Shown here piece by piece: positions 17,264 to 27,764 of a stretch of DNA of 64,000 nucleotides. The DNA is from Curvibacter delicatus NBRC 14919 (GTDB lineage: Bacteria; Pseudomonadota; Gammaproteobacteria; Burkholderiales; Burkholderiaceae_C): positions 62,001 through 126,000 of the forward strand of contig NZ_BCWP01000003.1 of NCBI RefSeq assembly GCF_001592265.1, in the 5' to 3' direction. Below the pieces are notes generated by a model, which saw only the letters and a program-made list of their open reading frames with translations, made no database searches and was not told the origin of the DNA. The position numbers and the translations under genes are program-made. Every line of letters begins with the position of its first letter. Within the stretch, counting starts at the first letter, position 1.

Positions 17264-17932
17264 GGCCTGCTCCAGCAATTGCAAGAGCTCGGCCGGAGAA
17301 TTTATCGTGGCGTGTGCGCCCCAACTGGCCACGTCGGTTTTTTGACCGAGATAACCGTAGGTGGCCGCCACCGTGCCCATGCCAGCAGCACGGCCGGCCA
17401 CGATGTCGCGCTCGTCGTCGCCCACATAGAGACAACGCTCGGGACGCAGCCGTAGACGCCGCGCCGCCTCGAACAGTGGCTCGGGATGCGGTTTGGCATG
17501 GGGGGTGGTGTCCCCGCTCACAATAGCGCTGGCACTGGCAAACAGCGGCATCGCCCGCGTCAATGGTTCGGTGAAACGCCGCGACTTGTTGGTGACCACA
17601 CCCCACGCCAACAGGCGCTGTTGCAGCCGCTCGATCAGCTCCGCCACACCGGCAAAGGCGTAGGTGCGTTGCGTCATGCAGTTTTCGTAGTTGACAAAAA
17701 ATTCCTCGCGCATCAAAGCGAATTCTGGATGTTCCGGCGTCAGGCTGAAGGCCACCTCTAGCATGCCGCGCGCGCCAGCACCGGCCATGGGCCGGTAGAC
17801 CTCGGGTGCCAGGGACGGCAAGCCGCGATCGGTCCGCATTTTGTCTACGGCGGCCCCCAAGTCGGGGGCACTGTCGATCAGTGTCCCGTCCAGGTCAAAC
17901 AGGACGGCCTCAATCCCGGAAAAGCCCTTCAT
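17261..17932 (-). CDS. gph: Phosphoglycolate phosphatase (HAD family)
   Basis: The 223-residue protein begins with the HAD nucleophile motif VLFDLDGTLIDSAPDLG (first Asp is the nucleophile). It has motif II/III residues in GVVTNKSRRF and KPHPEPL, and motif IV GDDERDIVAG. Gph hydrolyses 2-phosphoglycolate, produced by DNA repair or by RuBisCO side reactions. The start is ATG 17932, overlapping the ubiG stop by one base, so the two are co-translated; ubiG-gph pairing is usual in betaproteobacteria. Its stop codon lies in the ssrA promoter. Confidence 0.92.
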   Translation of the reverse strand: MKGFSGIEAVLFDLDGTLIDSAPDLGAAVDKMRTDRGLPSLAPEVYRPMAGAGARGMLEVAFSLTPEHPEFALMREEFFVNYENCMTQRTYAFAGVAELIERLQQRLLAWGVVTNKSRRFTEPLTRAMPLFASASAIVSGDTTPHAKPHPEPLFEAARRLRLRPERCLYVGDDERDIVAGRAAGMGTVAATYGYLGQKTDVASWGAHATINSPAELLQLLEQA

Positions 17933-18651
17933 CACGTCCCCGCCACCGGTCGACGTGTCGCCAACAGGTAGTTGACGCTGGTATCGGCACTCAACCAATA
18001 ACGCCGGGTGAGCGGGTTGTATTCCATGCCACGGGTCTGCCCCAACTCCAGCCCCGCCTGCCGGCAGTAGCGCGCCAGTTCGCTGGGGCGAATCATCTTC
18101 GCGTACTCGTGGGTACCGCGCGGCAGCAGCTTGAGCAGGTATTCAGCCCCGACGATCGCGAACAGGAATGATTTGGGATTGCGGTTGAGGGTGGAGAAGA
18201 ACACCCAGCCACCCGGTTTGACCAGCGTGTAACAAGCCTGCACAACGGAGGCGGGATCCGGCACATGCTCCAGCATTTCCATGCAGGTCACCACATCGAA
18301 GCTGGCCGGCTGTTCGGCCGCCAGCGTCTCGGCGCTGACCTCACGGTACTGCACATTTGGCGTCTGGGCTTCAAGTGCATGCAGTTGGGCCACTTTCAGC
18401 GCCTTGGTCGACAAGTCAATGCCCGTGACACGGGCGCCCTTGCGCGCCATGGCGTCGGCCAGAATGCCGCCACCGCAACCGACATCAAGCACCTGGCGCT
18501 CTGACAGGGACACTTGGCCATGGATCCAGTCCAGCCGCAGCGGATTGATCTGGTGCAGAGGACGAAATTCGCTCTCAGGGTCCCACCAGCGATGGGCCAG
18601 CTCGGAAAACTTGGCCAGCTCGGCCGGATCGGCGTTCAATGTAGAAGTCAT
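17932..18651 (-). CDS. ubiG: Ubiquinone biosynthesis O-methyltransferase UbiG
   Basis: UbiG carries out both O-methylation steps of ubiquinone synthesis with S-adenosylmethionine. The start ATG 18651 gives 239 residues ([20 protein letters not shown]). The class I methyltransferase SAM motif is [16 protein letters not shown], followed by VTGIDLS. Conserved UbiG sequence [19 protein letters not shown] lies at the N-terminus. Ubiquinone is consistent with a respiratory betaproteobacterium. A longer frame extends upstream but has no supporting features. Confidence 0.95.
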   Translation of the reverse strand: MTSTLNADPAELAKFSELAHRWWDPESEFRPLHQINPLRLDWIHGQVSLSERQVLDVGCGGGILADAMARKGARVTGIDLSTKALKVAQLHALEAQTPNVQYREVSAETLAAEQPASFDVVTCMEMLEHVPDPASVVQACYTLVKPGGWVFFSTLNRNPKSFLFAIVGAEYLLKLLPRGTHEYAKMIRPSELARYCRQAGLELGQTRGMEYNPLTRRYWLSADTSVNYLLATRRPVAGT

Positions 18652-18756
18652 GGCCTGATTATCGGGCAAGCGATTTGGTGAACGAAAGTACACATGCTGT
18701 TGACACGGTTGCGCTGTTGGCAAACTCCGCGCAGCAATGTGCAGCCGCCCAAAACA

Positions 18757-18780
18757 AAAACCCCGCCGAAGCGGGGTTTT
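18757..18780 (-). terminator. Intrinsic terminator of the ompA-like gene
   Basis: Stem CCCCGC/GCGGGG with loop CGAA is flanked by A and T runs on both sides. It follows the OmpA-family stop (18798) on the minus strand. Confidence 0.85.
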
Positions 18781-18797
18781 CACAGCAATCCGAGGGA

Positions 18798-19421
18798 TTA
18801 CTTGTTGGGACGGGTACCGACCACTTCGATTTCTACGCGACGGTTCTTGGCGCGGCCTTCCTTGGTCTTGTTGTCAGCCACAGGCTGCTTCTCGCCCTTG
18901 CCTTCGGTGTAGATACGGTTCTTTTCGATGCCCTTGGACACCAGATAAGCCTTGACAGCTTCAGAACGGCGGATCGACAGCTTCTGGTTGTAAGCGTCAG
19001 TACCAACAGAGTCGGTGTGGCCGACAGCGATGATCACTTCGAGGTTGATGCCCTTGACCTTCTGGGCCAGGTCATCCAGCTTGGCCTTGCCTTCGGGCTT
19101 GAGCACAGCCTTGTCGAAGTCGAAGAAAGCGTCAGCAGCATAGGTCACCTTGCTGGCAGCAACAGCCGGAGCGGCAGCAGCCGGAGCGGCAGCAGCAGCC
19201 GGAGCGGCAGGAGCAGCCTTGGGAGCCTCGACGATAGCGCCATCGCAACCCTTGGCAGCAGTAGCCGGGGTCCAGTTGGCATCGCGCCAGCACAGTTCGT
19301 TGGTGCCATTCTTCACAGCGATGCCAGAACCGCTAACCCAGTTGTCGACAGACTGGGCACCTGCAGCGGTAGCGAGGGCTGCGGTTGCAATCAACATTGC
19401 CACTTTATTCAGTTTTTTCAT
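18798..19421 (-). CDS. OmpA-family outer membrane protein
   Basis: The 207-residue protein has a signal peptide (residues 1-22, ending GAQ) and a short N-terminal region with two cysteines ([18 protein letters not shown]). An alanine/proline hinge follows at about 65-90, then a C-terminal OmpA peptidoglycan-binding domain ([53 protein letters not shown]). It lacks the eight-stranded barrel of enteric OmpA and probably tethers the outer membrane to peptidoglycan. A strong AAAGGAG ribosome site precedes ATG 19421. A sigma-70 promoter and a terminator flank it, so it is monocistronic and likely abundant. Confidence 0.9.
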   Translation of the reverse strand: MKKLNKVAMLIATAALATAAGAQSVDNWVSGSGIAVKNGTNELCWRDANWTPATAAKGCDGAIVEAPKAAPAAPAAAAAPAAAAPAVAASKVTYAADAFFDFDKAVLKPEGKAKLDDLAQKVKGINLEVIIAVGHTDSVGTDAYNQKLSIRRSEAVKAYLVSKGIEKNRIYTEGKGEKQPVADNKTKEGRAKNRRVEIEVVGTRPNK

Positions 19422-19521
19422 GGTTCTCCTTTAGCGGAAAAAGCTGCAGCAAGGCTGCGATTAATGAAGAAAAGATGGCATGCACATGTGACTACCACCC
19501 GAACGGTCTTTGCCATTGTGC

Positions 19522-19549
19522 CACATATGGCAGGGGCTTCAATTGTCAA
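19522..19549 (-). promoter_or_regulatory. Sigma-70 promoter of the ompA-like gene
   Basis: On the minus strand a perfect -35 box TTGACA (19544-19549) is followed after 16 bases by TATGTG (19522-19527). The transcript would carry a leader of about 90 bases. The gyrA promoter must lie in the same divergent interval; I could not place it. Confidence 0.6.
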
Positions 19550-19660
19550 AACAGCGACACAGCCCGTTACAAACCAACAAGCCGCCTCTCTGTTGCCATG
19601 AAGCAACAAGGGCGGCACCTTAAAATGGCAGATTGCCCACGTCCTTGACCAGAGCGCTCC

Positions 19661-22297
19661 ATGACCCAGTTCGCCAAAGAAACCCTGCCCATCAGCCTTG
19701 AAGAGGAAATGCGGCGCAGCTACCTTGATTACGCCATGAGCGTGATCGTGGGCCGCGCCCTGCCCGATGCACGGGATGGCTTGAAGCCTGTTCACCGGCG
19801 CGTGCTGTATGCAATGCATGAGCTCAACAACGATTGGAACCGGGCCTACAAGAAGTCGGCCCGTATCGTCGGTGACGTCATTGGTAAATACCACCCGCAC
19901 GGAGATCAGTCGGTTTACGACACCATCGTGCGCATGGCACAGGATTTCTCCATGCGCCACATGCTGGTGGACGGCCAGGGCAACTTCGGCTCGGTCGACG
20001 GCGACAGCGCCGCCGCCATGCGTTACACCGAAATCCGCTTGGCCAAGATCGCCCATGAGATGTTGGCGGACATCGACAAGGAAACGGTGGATTTCGGCCC
20101 CAACTATGACGGTTCGGAGAAAGAGCCGCTGGTGCTGCCCAGCCGTCTGCCCAACCTGCTGGTCAACGGCTCTGGCGGCATTGCGGTGGGCATGGCCACC
20201 AACATCCCACCACACAATCTGAACGAGGTGGTGGACGCCTGCCTGCACCTGTTGCGCAACCCCGAGGCCTCCATCGACGAGCTGATGGAGATCATCCCAG
20301 CGCCTGACTTTCCTACCGCCGGCATCATCTACGGCATCAGCGGCGTCAAGGAAGGCTACCGCACGGGCCGCGGCCGCATCGTGATGCGCGCCCGTTGCCA
20401 CTTTGAGGACATCGACAAGGGTCAGCGCCAGTCCATCATCGTGGACGAGTTGCCCTACCAAGTCAACAAGAAGACCTTGCTGGAGCGCATCGCCGAACTG
20501 GTGCACGAGAAGAAGATCGAAGGCATCAGTCACATCCAAGACGAGTCCGACAAGTCGGGCATGCGCGTGGTGATCGAACTCAAACGCGGCGAAGTACCCG
20601 AGGTGGTGCTCAACAACCTGTACAAACAGACCCAGCTGCAGGACACCTTCGGCATGAACATGGTGGCCCTGATCAACGGCCAACCCAAGCTGTGTAACCT
20701 GAAGGACCTGATCGAGGTCTTCCTCGACCACCGCCGCGAAGTGGTAACACGCCGCACGGTGTTCAACCTGCGCAAGGCCCGCGAGCGCGGTCATGTGCTC
20801 GAAGGCCTGGCAGTGGCCCTGGCCAACATCGACGATTTCATCGCCATCATCCGCAACGCCCCCACCCCGCCGGTGGCCAAGGCCGAGTTGATGAGCAAAC
20901 CCTGGGACAGCAAACTGGTGCGCGAGATGCTCACCCGCACCCGCGCCGATGGCGGCGTGGTCAATGCAGACGACTACCGCCCGGAAAGCCTGGAAAAGAA
21001 CTATGGCATGGGCAGCGATGGCCTGTACCGCCTGTCCGACACCCAGGCCCAGGAAATCCTGCAGATGCGCCTGCAGCGCCTGACCGGCCTGGAACAGGAC
21101 AAGATCGTGGCCGAGTACAAGGACGTCATGGCCGAGATTGAAGATCTGCTCGACATCCTGGCCAAGCCGGAGCGCGTCTCGGTCATCATCAGCGAGGAGC
21201 TCGGCGCCATCAAGCAGGAGTTCGGCCAGGCCAAGGTTGGCATGCGTCGCAGCGAGGTCGAGCACAACGCCCAGGATCTGGCGACCGAAGATCTGATCAC
21301 GCCGACCGACATGGTGGTGACACTGAGCCACAGCGGCTACATCAAGAGCCAACCCTTGGGCGAGTACCGCGCGCAAAAGCGCGGCGGCCGTGGCAAGCAG
21401 GCCACCGCCACCAAGGAAGATGACTGGATCGACCAGCTCTTCATTGCCAACACGCACGACTACATCCTGTGCTTCTCCAACCGCGGCCGCCTGTATTGGC
21501 TCAAGGTCTGGGAGGTTCCCGCCGGTTCGCGTGGTTCGCGTGGCCGCCCGATCGTCAACATGTTCCCGCTGCAAGAGGGCGAGAAGATCACCGTGGTGCT
21601 GCCGCTGACTGGTGAATCCCGCAGCTTTCCGGCCGACCACTACGTGTTCATGGCGACCTCCATGGGCACGGTCAAGAAAACCACGCTCGATGAGTTCAGC
21701 AACCCGCGCAAAGCCGGCATCATTGCTGTGGACCTCGACGCCGGCGACTTCCTGATTGGCGCCGCGCTGACGGACGGCAAGCATGATGTCATGCTGTTCT
21801 CCGACGGCGGCAAAGCCGTGCGCTTCGACGAGAACGACGTGCGCCCCATGGGCCGCAATGCGCGCGGCGTGCGCGGCATGATGCTCGAAGAAGGACAAAG
21901 CGTGATTGCCATGCTGGTGGCCGAAGACGAGCAGCAAAGCGTGCTGACGGCCACGGAAAACGGCTATGGCAAACGAACATCCATCACCGAGTACACGCGC
22001 CATGGCCGTGGTACCAAGGGCATGATTGCCATCCAGCAATCCGAGCGCAACGGCAAGGTCGTCGCCGCGACACTGGTCCATACCGACGACGAGATCATGT
22101 TGATCACCGACCGCGGTGTGCTGGTACGCACCCGGGTCAGTGAAATCCGTGAACTTGGCCGCGCCACCCAGGGCGTCACCCTGATCGGCTTGGACGAAGG
22201 CTCCAAACTGAGCGGCCTGCAACGCATTGTCGAAAACGACGCCAACACCGGCGAAGGTGAGGGCGAGGCTGATGCCGCCGAGGGAGACGAGGCCTGA
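19661..22297 (+). CDS. gyrA: DNA gyrase subunit A
   Basis: GyrA is the breakage-reunion subunit of gyrase. The 878-residue protein has the expected winged-helix domain with the catalytic Tyr in [15 protein letters not shown], the leucine-rich coiled coil (about 350-490), and a C-terminal beta-pinwheel. The GyrA box QKRGGRG follows GEYRA near residue 570. The acidic tail ([15 protein letters not shown]) is normal. In the quinolone-resistance region the sequence is [16 protein letters not shown], so residue 83 is Gln rather than Ser or Thr, while Asp87 is kept. Its stop overlaps the serC start by one base. Confidence 0.97.
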   Translation: MTQFAKETLPISLEEEMRRSYLDYAMSVIVGRALPDARDGLKPVHRRVLYAMHELNNDWNRAYKKSARIVGDVIGKYHPHGDQSVYDTIVRMAQDFSMRHMLVDGQGNFGSVDGDSAAAMRYTEIRLAKIAHEMLADIDKETVDFGPNYDGSEKEPLVLPSRLPNLLVNGSGGIAVGMATNIPPHNLNEVVDACLHLLRNPEASIDELMEIIPAPDFPTAGIIYGISGVKEGYRTGRGRIVMRARCHFEDIDKGQRQSIIVDELPYQVNKKTLLERIAELVHEKKIEGISHIQDESDKSGMRVVIELKRGEVPEVVLNNLYKQTQLQDTFGMNMVALINGQPKLCNLKDLIEVFLDHRREVVTRRTVFNLRKARERGHVLEGLAVALANIDDFIAIIRNAPTPPVAKAELMSKPWDSKLVREMLTRTRADGGVVNADDYRPESLEKNYGMGSDGLYRLSDTQAQEILQMRLQRLTGLEQDKIVAEYKDVMAEIEDLLDILAKPERVSVIISEELGAIKQEFGQAKVGMRRSEVEHNAQDLATEDLITPTDMVVTLSHSGYIKSQPLGEYRAQKRGGRGKQATATKEDDWIDQLFIANTHDYILCFSNRGRLYWLKVWEVPAGSRGSRGRPIVNMFPLQEGEKITVVLPLTGESRSFPADHYVFMATSMGTVKKTTLDEFSNPRKAGIIAVDLDAGDFLIGAALTDGKHDVMLFSDGGKAVRFDENDVRPMGRNARGVRGMMLEEGQSVIAMLVAEDEQQSVLTATENGYGKRTSITEYTRHGRGTKGMIAIQQSERNGKVVAATLVHTDDEIMLITDRGVLVRTRVSEIRELGRATQGVTLIGLDEGSKLSGLQRIVENDANTGEGEGEADAAEGDEA

Positions 22298-23388
22298 TGT
22301 CGCGCCCTTTCAACTTCTCGGCCGGCCCGGCCACCATCGCCCCCGAAGTGCTGCAGCAGGCCGCCAGCGAGATGCTGGACTGGCATGGCAGCGGCATGGG
22401 TGTCATGGAGATGAGCCATCGCGGCAAGGAGTTCATCAGCATCTACGAACAGGCCCAGGCCGATCTGCGCGAACTGCTGGCGGTACCGAAGAACTTCCAG
22501 ATCCTGTTCATGCAGGGCGGTGGCTTGGCGGAGAACGCCATCGTTCCGCTCAATCTGTCGCGTGGCGGCAAGGCGGACTTCGTGCTCACCGGCAGCTGGA
22601 GCCAGAAGTCACTCAAGGAAGCGCGCAAGTACTGCCAAGCGCATGTTGCAGCCACGGACGAAGCCCATGGATTCACCCAACTGCCTGCATCGGCCGACTG
22701 GCAGCTCAGCGCAGATGCGAGCTACGTGCACATCTGCTCGAATGAAACCATTCATGGCGTCGAATTCCACGAGTTGCCCGACCTGAAGGCACTCGGCTCC
22801 AGTGCTCCGCTGGTGGTCGACTTCTCATCCCAGGTGGCGTCGCGCCCGGTGGACTGGTCGCGCGTCGGCCTGGCCTTCGGCGGCGCGCAGAAGAACATCG
22901 GCCCGGCCGGCCTGACCCTGGTGATCGTGCGCGAAGATCTGCTGGGCCATGCCCTGCCAGCCTGCCCCAGCGCCTTCGACTACAAAACCGTGGCCGACAA
23001 CCAGTCCATGTTCAACACGCCGCCGACCTTCGCCATCTACATGGCCGGCCTGATCTTCCAGTGGCTCAAGAAACTGGGCGGCGTGCCGGCCATCGAGGCG
23101 CGCAACATCGCCAAAGCCGAGCTGCTCTACAGCTACATCGACAGCTCACAGCTCTACCTCAACAAGGTTGATCCAGTCTGTCGCTCGCGCATGAATGTGC
23201 CTTTTTTCCTGCGCGACGAATCCCGCAACGAAGCTTTCCTGGCAGGAGCCAAGACGGCGGGCCTGTTGCAACTCAAGGGCCACAAGTCGGTCGGCGGCAT
23301 GCGTGCCAGCCTCTACAACGCCATGCCGATCGAGGGCGTGCAGACGCTCGTGTCCTACATGCAAGAATTCGAACGTACGCAAAGCTGA
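22297..23388 (+). CDS. serC: Phosphoserine aminotransferase
   Basis: SerC converts 3-phosphohydroxypyruvate to phosphoserine and also acts in pyridoxal phosphate synthesis. The 363-residue protein begins with [20 protein letters not shown], and the PLP-binding lysine is in [16 protein letters not shown]. The C-terminal [19 protein letters not shown] is a family signature. The start ATG overlaps the gyrA stop (TGATG). The gyrA-serC-pheA-tyrA-aroA order is typical of Burkholderiales. Confidence 0.97.
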   Translation: MSRPFNFSAGPATIAPEVLQQAASEMLDWHGSGMGVMEMSHRGKEFISIYEQAQADLRELLAVPKNFQILFMQGGGLAENAIVPLNLSRGGKADFVLTGSWSQKSLKEARKYCQAHVAATDEAHGFTQLPASADWQLSADASYVHICSNETIHGVEFHELPDLKALGSSAPLVVDFSSQVASRPVDWSRVGLAFGGAQKNIGPAGLTLVIVREDLLGHALPACPSAFDYKTVADNQSMFNTPPTFAIYMAGLIFQWLKKLGGVPAIEARNIAKAELLYSYIDSSQLYLNKVDPVCRSRMNVPFFLRDESRNEAFLAGAKTAGLLQLKGHKSVGGMRASLYNAMPIEGVQTLVSYMQEFERTQS

Positions 23389-23391
23389 GTC

Positions 23392-24474
23392 ATGGCCAAG
23401 ACCCTTTCAGAACTGCGCGTACAGATTGACGCCCTGGACCAGGAGCTGCTGGCCCTGCTCAACCGCCGTGCCGCCTTGGCCCATGATGTGGGCGAGATCA
23501 AGAAAATTGATGGTTCACCGGTGTTCCGCCCCGAACGCGAGGCCCAGGTCATTGCCAGCCTGCAGACCGCCAATCCCGGACCGCTCAAGCGCGACAGCGT
23601 AGCCACCATCTGGCGCGAGATCATGTCTGCCTGCCGCGCCCTGGAAGCGCCGCAACGCGTGGCCTACCTCGGTCCCGCCGGTACCTTCAGCGAACAGGCG
23701 GCAGAACAGTTCTTCGGCTCCAGCATTGAACGCATGCCCTGCGGCAGCATCGACGAGGTGTTCCGCGCCACCGCTGCCGGCAGCGCCCAGTACGGCGTGG
23801 TCCCGATGGAGAACTCCACCGAGGGCATGGTGTCGCGTTCGCTCGACCTGTTCCTGACCTCGCCGCTGCACGTCATCGGCGAGACCAGCCTGCTGGTACG
23901 CCACAACCTGCTGCGCCGGTCCGACTCGCTCGAAGGCATCGAGGCAGTCTACGCTCATCCGCAGGCCTTGGCCCAGTGCCAGAACTGGCTCAACACCCAT
24001 CTGCCGCACGCCGAGCGCCATGCGGCCGCCAGCAATGCCGAAGGCGCACGCCTGGCCGCCAGCAATCCGGCCTGGGCCGGCATCGCCAGCGAGCGCGCCG
24101 GCAGCGAATTCGGCCTGCATGTGGTGGCGCATGCCATCCAGGACGACGCCTACAACCGCACCCGCTTCGCCGTGGTCTGCCTGCCGCAGACCATGCCGGC
24201 CCCCGAGGCGTCGGGCAAGGACTGCGTGAGCCTGATCGTCTCGGTCCCCAACCGTCCCGGCGCCGTGCACGACCTGCTGGTGCCACTGAAGAGGCATGGT
24301 GTCTCCATGACACGCTTCGAGTCGCGTCCGGCACGTTCCGGCCAGTGGGAGTACTACTTCTACATCGACATCCAGGGCCACCTCTCGCAACCCCATGTTG
24401 CCGCGGCCCTGCAGGAACTGCAGGGCCTGTGCGCCTTTTACAAGGTGCTGGGCACTTACCCGGTGTCTGAGTAA
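23392..24474 (+). CDS. pheA: Bifunctional chorismate mutase / prephenate dehydratase
   Basis: This enzyme makes phenylpyruvate from chorismate in two steps. The 360-residue protein has an AroQ-type chorismate mutase domain (1-90; LRVQIDALDQELLALLNRRA), a prephenate dehydratase domain (about 95-275; YLGPAGTFSEQAAEQFFG, with VPMENSTEGMV), and an ACT regulatory domain (about 280-355; FESRPARSGQWEYYFYID) for phenylalanine feedback. It starts four bases after serC. Confidence 0.97.
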   Translation: MAKTLSELRVQIDALDQELLALLNRRAALAHDVGEIKKIDGSPVFRPEREAQVIASLQTANPGPLKRDSVATIWREIMSACRALEAPQRVAYLGPAGTFSEQAAEQFFGSSIERMPCGSIDEVFRATAAGSAQYGVVPMENSTEGMVSRSLDLFLTSPLHVIGETSLLVRHNLLRRSDSLEGIEAVYAHPQALAQCQNWLNTHLPHAERHAAASNAEGARLAASNPAWAGIASERAGSEFGLHVVAHAIQDDAYNRTRFAVVCLPQTMPAPEASGKDCVSLIVSVPNRPGAVHDLLVPLKRHGVSMTRFESRPARSGQWEYYFYIDIQGHLSQPHVAAALQELQGLCAFYKVLGTYPVSE

Positions 24475-24480
24475 TGAAGG

Positions 24481-24520
24481 CCCCCACGCTCATGCACTTC
24501 GTGTCATTCGCTGCCCCCAA
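24481..24520 (+). repeat. Intergenic repeat unit A in pheA-tyrA gap
   Basis: The unit begins CCCCCACGCTCATGCACTTC and ends in CTGCCCCCAAG. It is near-identical to the unit at 24632-24678 and related to the one at 31338-31387. The 237-base gap between pheA and tyrA consists almost entirely of the two tandem copies and their flanks. Confidence 0.75.
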
Positions 24521-24631
24521 GCGCAGGCCTGCCCTGCGCTCTGCTTGGTCTCGGGGTCGCATTTCCCCGGCGGGGCTGACCGCCAAGCGGTTCAGAGCAC
24601 CTTGGGGTGGCCCGGCGGCAAAAATCGAGTT

Positions 24632-24678
24632 CCCCCACACTCGCGCACTTCGTGTCACTCGCTGCCCCCTGAGGGGGC
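24632..24678 (+). repeat. Intergenic repeat unit B in pheA-tyrA gap
   Basis: The unit begins CCCCCACACTCGCGCACTTC and ends in the small hairpin CCCCCTGAGGGGG. The shared flank (CCTTGG-G-GG-CCGGCGG) follows both copies, so the duplicated module is about 140 bases long. Confidence 0.75.
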
Positions 24679-24711
24679 GCTTCTCGCCTTGGAGCGGTCC
24701 GGCGGCTCAAG

Positions 24712-25584
24712 ATGTTTGAACAACTCGGACTTATTGGCTGCGGTCTGATGGGCGGCTCCTTTGCGCTGGCCCTCAAGCGCGCCGGCCTGGTCAAGCGTGT
24801 CGTCGGCTACAGCAAGTCCCCCTCCACCACGGAACGGGCCCGGCAACTGGGTGTGATCGACGTCGAGGCCCCCTCCGCACTGCTGGCCGTCTCAGGTGCC
24901 GACATCGTGCTGATCGCGGTGCCGGTGGCCGCCACCGAGGCCACCTTCAAGGCCATCCGTCATCTCGTCTCGCCGCAGATGCTGATCATGGACGTCGGCT
25001 CGACCAAACGCGATGTCATCGACGCCGGCCGTCGTGCCCTGCGCGATCACATCGGCTCCTTCGTGCCAGCCCACCCGATTGCCGGCAAGGAAGTCTCCGG
25101 GGTTGACCATGCCGACCCCGATCTCTACGCCGGCAAACAGGTCATCCTGACGCCGATTGAGCGCACCCAGCCTACCCAGCTGCAGCAAGCCGTCGATGTC
25201 TGGACTGCGCTGGGCTGCCGTGTGCAGCAGATGTCCCCCGAAGCGCACGATGCGGCCTTTGCCTCGGTCAGCCACCTGCCGCACCTGCTGGCCTTTGCCC
25301 TGATGAATTCGATCACCAGTCAACCGCAAGGCAAGGACTTCCTGTCGCTGGCCGGGCCTGGTTTCCGCGACTTCACCCGCATCGCCGCCAGCGATCCCCA
25401 TGTCTGGCGCGACATCCTGATCTCCAACCGGGAAGAATTGCTGGCCCAGTCCCAGATCTTCCAGCGACAGCTGCAGGCCTTGGAGCTCATGATCTCCAAC
25501 GGCAACGGCGAGGCGCTTGAAGGTCTGATCGACCAGGCCAGCCGCGCGCGCGCCGGCTGGAGCATGAACAAGTTCCAAAAATAA
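24712..25584 (+). CDS. tyrA: Prephenate dehydrogenase
   Basis: TyrA oxidatively decarboxylates prephenate to hydroxyphenylpyruvate for tyrosine. The 290-residue protein has the N-terminal Rossmann motif [20 protein letters not shown] and the family sequences PAHPIAGKE (active-site histidine) and [19 protein letters not shown]. No ACT domain is present. The stop overlaps the aroA start by one base (TAATG). Confidence 0.95.
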   Translation: MFEQLGLIGCGLMGGSFALALKRAGLVKRVVGYSKSPSTTERARQLGVIDVEAPSALLAVSGADIVLIAVPVAATEATFKAIRHLVSPQMLIMDVGSTKRDVIDAGRRALRDHIGSFVPAHPIAGKEVSGVDHADPDLYAGKQVILTPIERTQPTQLQQAVDVWTALGCRVQQMSPEAHDAAFASVSHLPHLLAFALMNSITSQPQGKDFLSLAGPGFRDFTRIAASDPHVWRDILISNREELLAQSQIFQRQLQALELMISNGNGEALEGLIDQASRARAGWSMNKFQK

Positions 25585-27584
25585 TGTTTGCCACCGAGTT
25601 TCTAGATCTGCCGCCGCTGGCCGGCGCCCAAGGCTGCGTCGTGCTGCCCGGCTCCAAGAGCATTTCCAACCGCGTGCTGCTGCTGGCCGCCTTGTGCTGC
25701 GGCCGCACCACCCTGCACGACCTGCTGGACTCCGACGACACGCGCGTCATGCTGGCGGCGCTGCGCCAACTGGGCTGTGGCGTGCAGCAGGATGGCACCA
25801 CCGTCGTCATCGATGGCCTCGACGGCAAACTCCCCGCCACCGCCCTGAAGTTCTTCATGGGCAATGCCGGCACGGCCATGCGGCCACTGACCGCGGCCCT
25901 GGCCGTGTTGGGAGGCGACTTCGAGCTGTCCGGCATCCCGCGCATGCACGAGCGTCCGATCGGCGACCTCGTTGATGCGCTGCGCCAACTCGGCTGCCAG
26001 ATTGACTATCTCGGCAACGACGGCTACCCGCCGCTGCGCATCGGTCGCCCGACCCTGAAGCTCGACGCGCCCATCCGGGTGCGCGGCGACGTCTCCAGCC
26101 AGTTCCTCACGGCCCTGCTGATGGCACTGCCTCTGGTCGCGAGCAAGGACATCACCATCGAGGTTGTTGGCGAACTGATCTCCAAGCCTTACATCGAGAT
26201 CACCCTCAATCTGCTGGCACGCTTCGGCATTGCCGTGCGGCGCGAAGGTTGGCAGCGTTTCACCATTCCCGCTGGCAGCCGCTACCAGACGCCCGGTGTG
26301 CTGCATGTGGAGGCCGACGCCTCCTCGGCCAGCTACTTCATCGCCCTGGGCGCCATCGCCGCCAATCAGTCTGCCCCTGTGCGCATCGAGGGCGTCGGCG
26401 AAAGCTCGATCCAGGGCGACATCAGATTCATCGATGCGGCGCGTCTGATGGGGGCCCACGTCACCAGCGGCCCGAACTGGCTGGAAATTTCGAAAGGCAG
26501 TTGGCCGCTCAAGGCGCTGGACCTTGACTGCAACCACATTCCCGACGCTGCCATGACCCTGGCCGTGATGGCGCTGTATGCCGACGGCCCCACGACACTG
26601 CGCAACATTGCCAGCTGGCGTGTCAAGGAAACCGACCGCATTGCCGCCATGGCCACCGAGTTGCGCAAGCTCGGCGCCACGGTGGAGGAAGGCCCGGACT
26701 TCATCCGCATCCAGCCCCTGCCGCAGGCCACCGGCTGGAAAGCCGCCAGCATTCACACCTACGACGACCATCGGATCGCCATGTGCTTCTCGCTGGCTGC
26801 CTTCAACCAGGCCCAGCTCCCGGTACGCATCCTCGACCCCAAGTGCGTCGGCAAGACCTTTCCCGACTACTTTGAAGCACTGTTCTCGGTCACGACCCCC
26901 GTGCCCAGTAGCGTGCCGGTGCTTTGCGTCGACGGTCCCACCGCTTCCGGCAAGGGTACGCTGGCCGCCCGTCTGGCGCAGGCACTGGGCTACCACTACC
27001 TGGACTCCGGCGCGCTCTACCGCGTGACCGCGCTGGCCGCCCTGCGCGCCGGCCTGACGCTGGAACCTGCCAACGAAGCGGCCATTGCGGCCCTGGCCAA
27101 GCATTTGCCGGTGCGTTTCGTGGGCGAGCAGGTCCTGTTGGCCGGCGAGGACGTCAGCAACGCCATCCGCAGTGAGCAAGGTGGCATGAATGCCTCCAAG
27201 GTCTCGGCCCTGCCCGCCGTGCGTACCGCGCTGGTCGCCCTGCAGCACAGTTTCCGTCGGCTGCCGGGCCTGGTGGCCGACGGCCGCGACATGGGCACCG
27301 TGATCTTCCCCGACGCCCCGCTCAAGGTGTTTTTGACCGCGAGCGCCGAAAAACGCGCTGAGCGACGTCATAAGCAGTTGATTTCAAAGGGAATTTCGGC
27401 TATATTGTCAGATCTTCGCGCCGATCTGGAGGCGCGCGATGCCCGGGACACCTCCCGCGCGGTCGCGCCACTCAAGCCGGCACAAGATGCCCGGTTGCTG
27501 GACAACTCGGATCTCTCGATTGAAAAGTCGCTTGATCTGGTGCTGGACTGGTGGCAGGACAAACAGCCTTTCAGCAAAGTCTGA
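25584..27584 (+). CDS. aroA: Fused EPSP synthase / cytidylate kinase (AroA-Cmk)
   Basis: Residues 1 to about 438 are EPSP synthase, the shikimate-pathway enzyme that joins shikimate-3-phosphate and PEP. Signatures are [33 protein letters not shown] and [20 protein letters not shown]. Residues from about 444 to 660 are cytidylate kinase ([20 protein letters not shown], then DSGALYR and [13 protein letters not shown]), which phosphorylates CMP and dCMP. The frame is continuous with a short linker (TTPVPSSVP). In most bacteria aroA and cmk are separate neighbours before rpsA; here the order is kept but the genes are joined. Such fusions are known in Comamonadaceae. Confidence 0.95.
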   Translation: MFATEFLDLPPLAGAQGCVVLPGSKSISNRVLLLAALCCGRTTLHDLLDSDDTRVMLAALRQLGCGVQQDGTTVVIDGLDGKLPATALKFFMGNAGTAMRPLTAALAVLGGDFELSGIPRMHERPIGDLVDALRQLGCQIDYLGNDGYPPLRIGRPTLKLDAPIRVRGDVSSQFLTALLMALPLVASKDITIEVVGELISKPYIEITLNLLARFGIAVRREGWQRFTIPAGSRYQTPGVLHVEADASSASYFIALGAIAANQSAPVRIEGVGESSIQGDIRFIDAARLMGAHVTSGPNWLEISKGSWPLKALDLDCNHIPDAAMTLAVMALYADGPTTLRNIASWRVKETDRIAAMATELRKLGATVEEGPDFIRIQPLPQATGWKAASIHTYDDHRIAMCFSLAAFNQAQLPVRILDPKCVGKTFPDYFEALFSVTTPVPSSVPVLCVDGPTASGKGTLAARLAQALGYHYLDSGALYRVTALAALRAGLTLEPANEAAIAALAKHLPVRFVGEQVLLAGEDVSNAIRSEQGGMNASKVSALPAVRTALVALQHSFRRLPGLVADGRDMGTVIFPDAPLKVFLTASAEKRAERRHKQLISKGISAILSDLRADLEARDARDTSRAVAPLKPAQDARLLDNSDLSIEKSLDLVLDWWQDKQPFSKV

Positions 27585-27598
27585 GCGGCTGAACGGCC

Positions 27599-27715
27599 CA
27601 CACGGCTCCCCTCGCGCATGCATTGCGCACGGCCGTGTGGCTCAACAACGTAACCCGCGGGTCATCCGCACAAACCGCCGTCGAAAGCTATCCCCCAGCA
27701 GCAATGGTGCTGCTG
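27599..27715 (+). promoter_or_regulatory. Structured rpsA leader with two hairpins
   Basis: The 180-base gap before rpsA holds two strong hairpins. The first is 27599-27639, with outer arms CACACGGC/GCCGTGTG and inner arms GCGCA/TGCGC. The second is a perfect 8-bp stem CAGCAGCA/TGCTGCTG at 27696-27715 with loop ATGG. Neither is followed by a T run, so they are leader structure rather than a terminator. S1 represses its own mRNA in E. coli; a similar role here is only a guess. Confidence 0.5.
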
Positions 27716-27764
27716 TAACGCCATGGTTCCATGCCATGGACGCCCAGACGGTCTAGGAAATTAA

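Noticed and set aside
19418-22222. A 934-residue open frame on the minus strand opposite gyrA
   Set aside because: It is a shadow of gyrA codon bias and has no recognisable domain.
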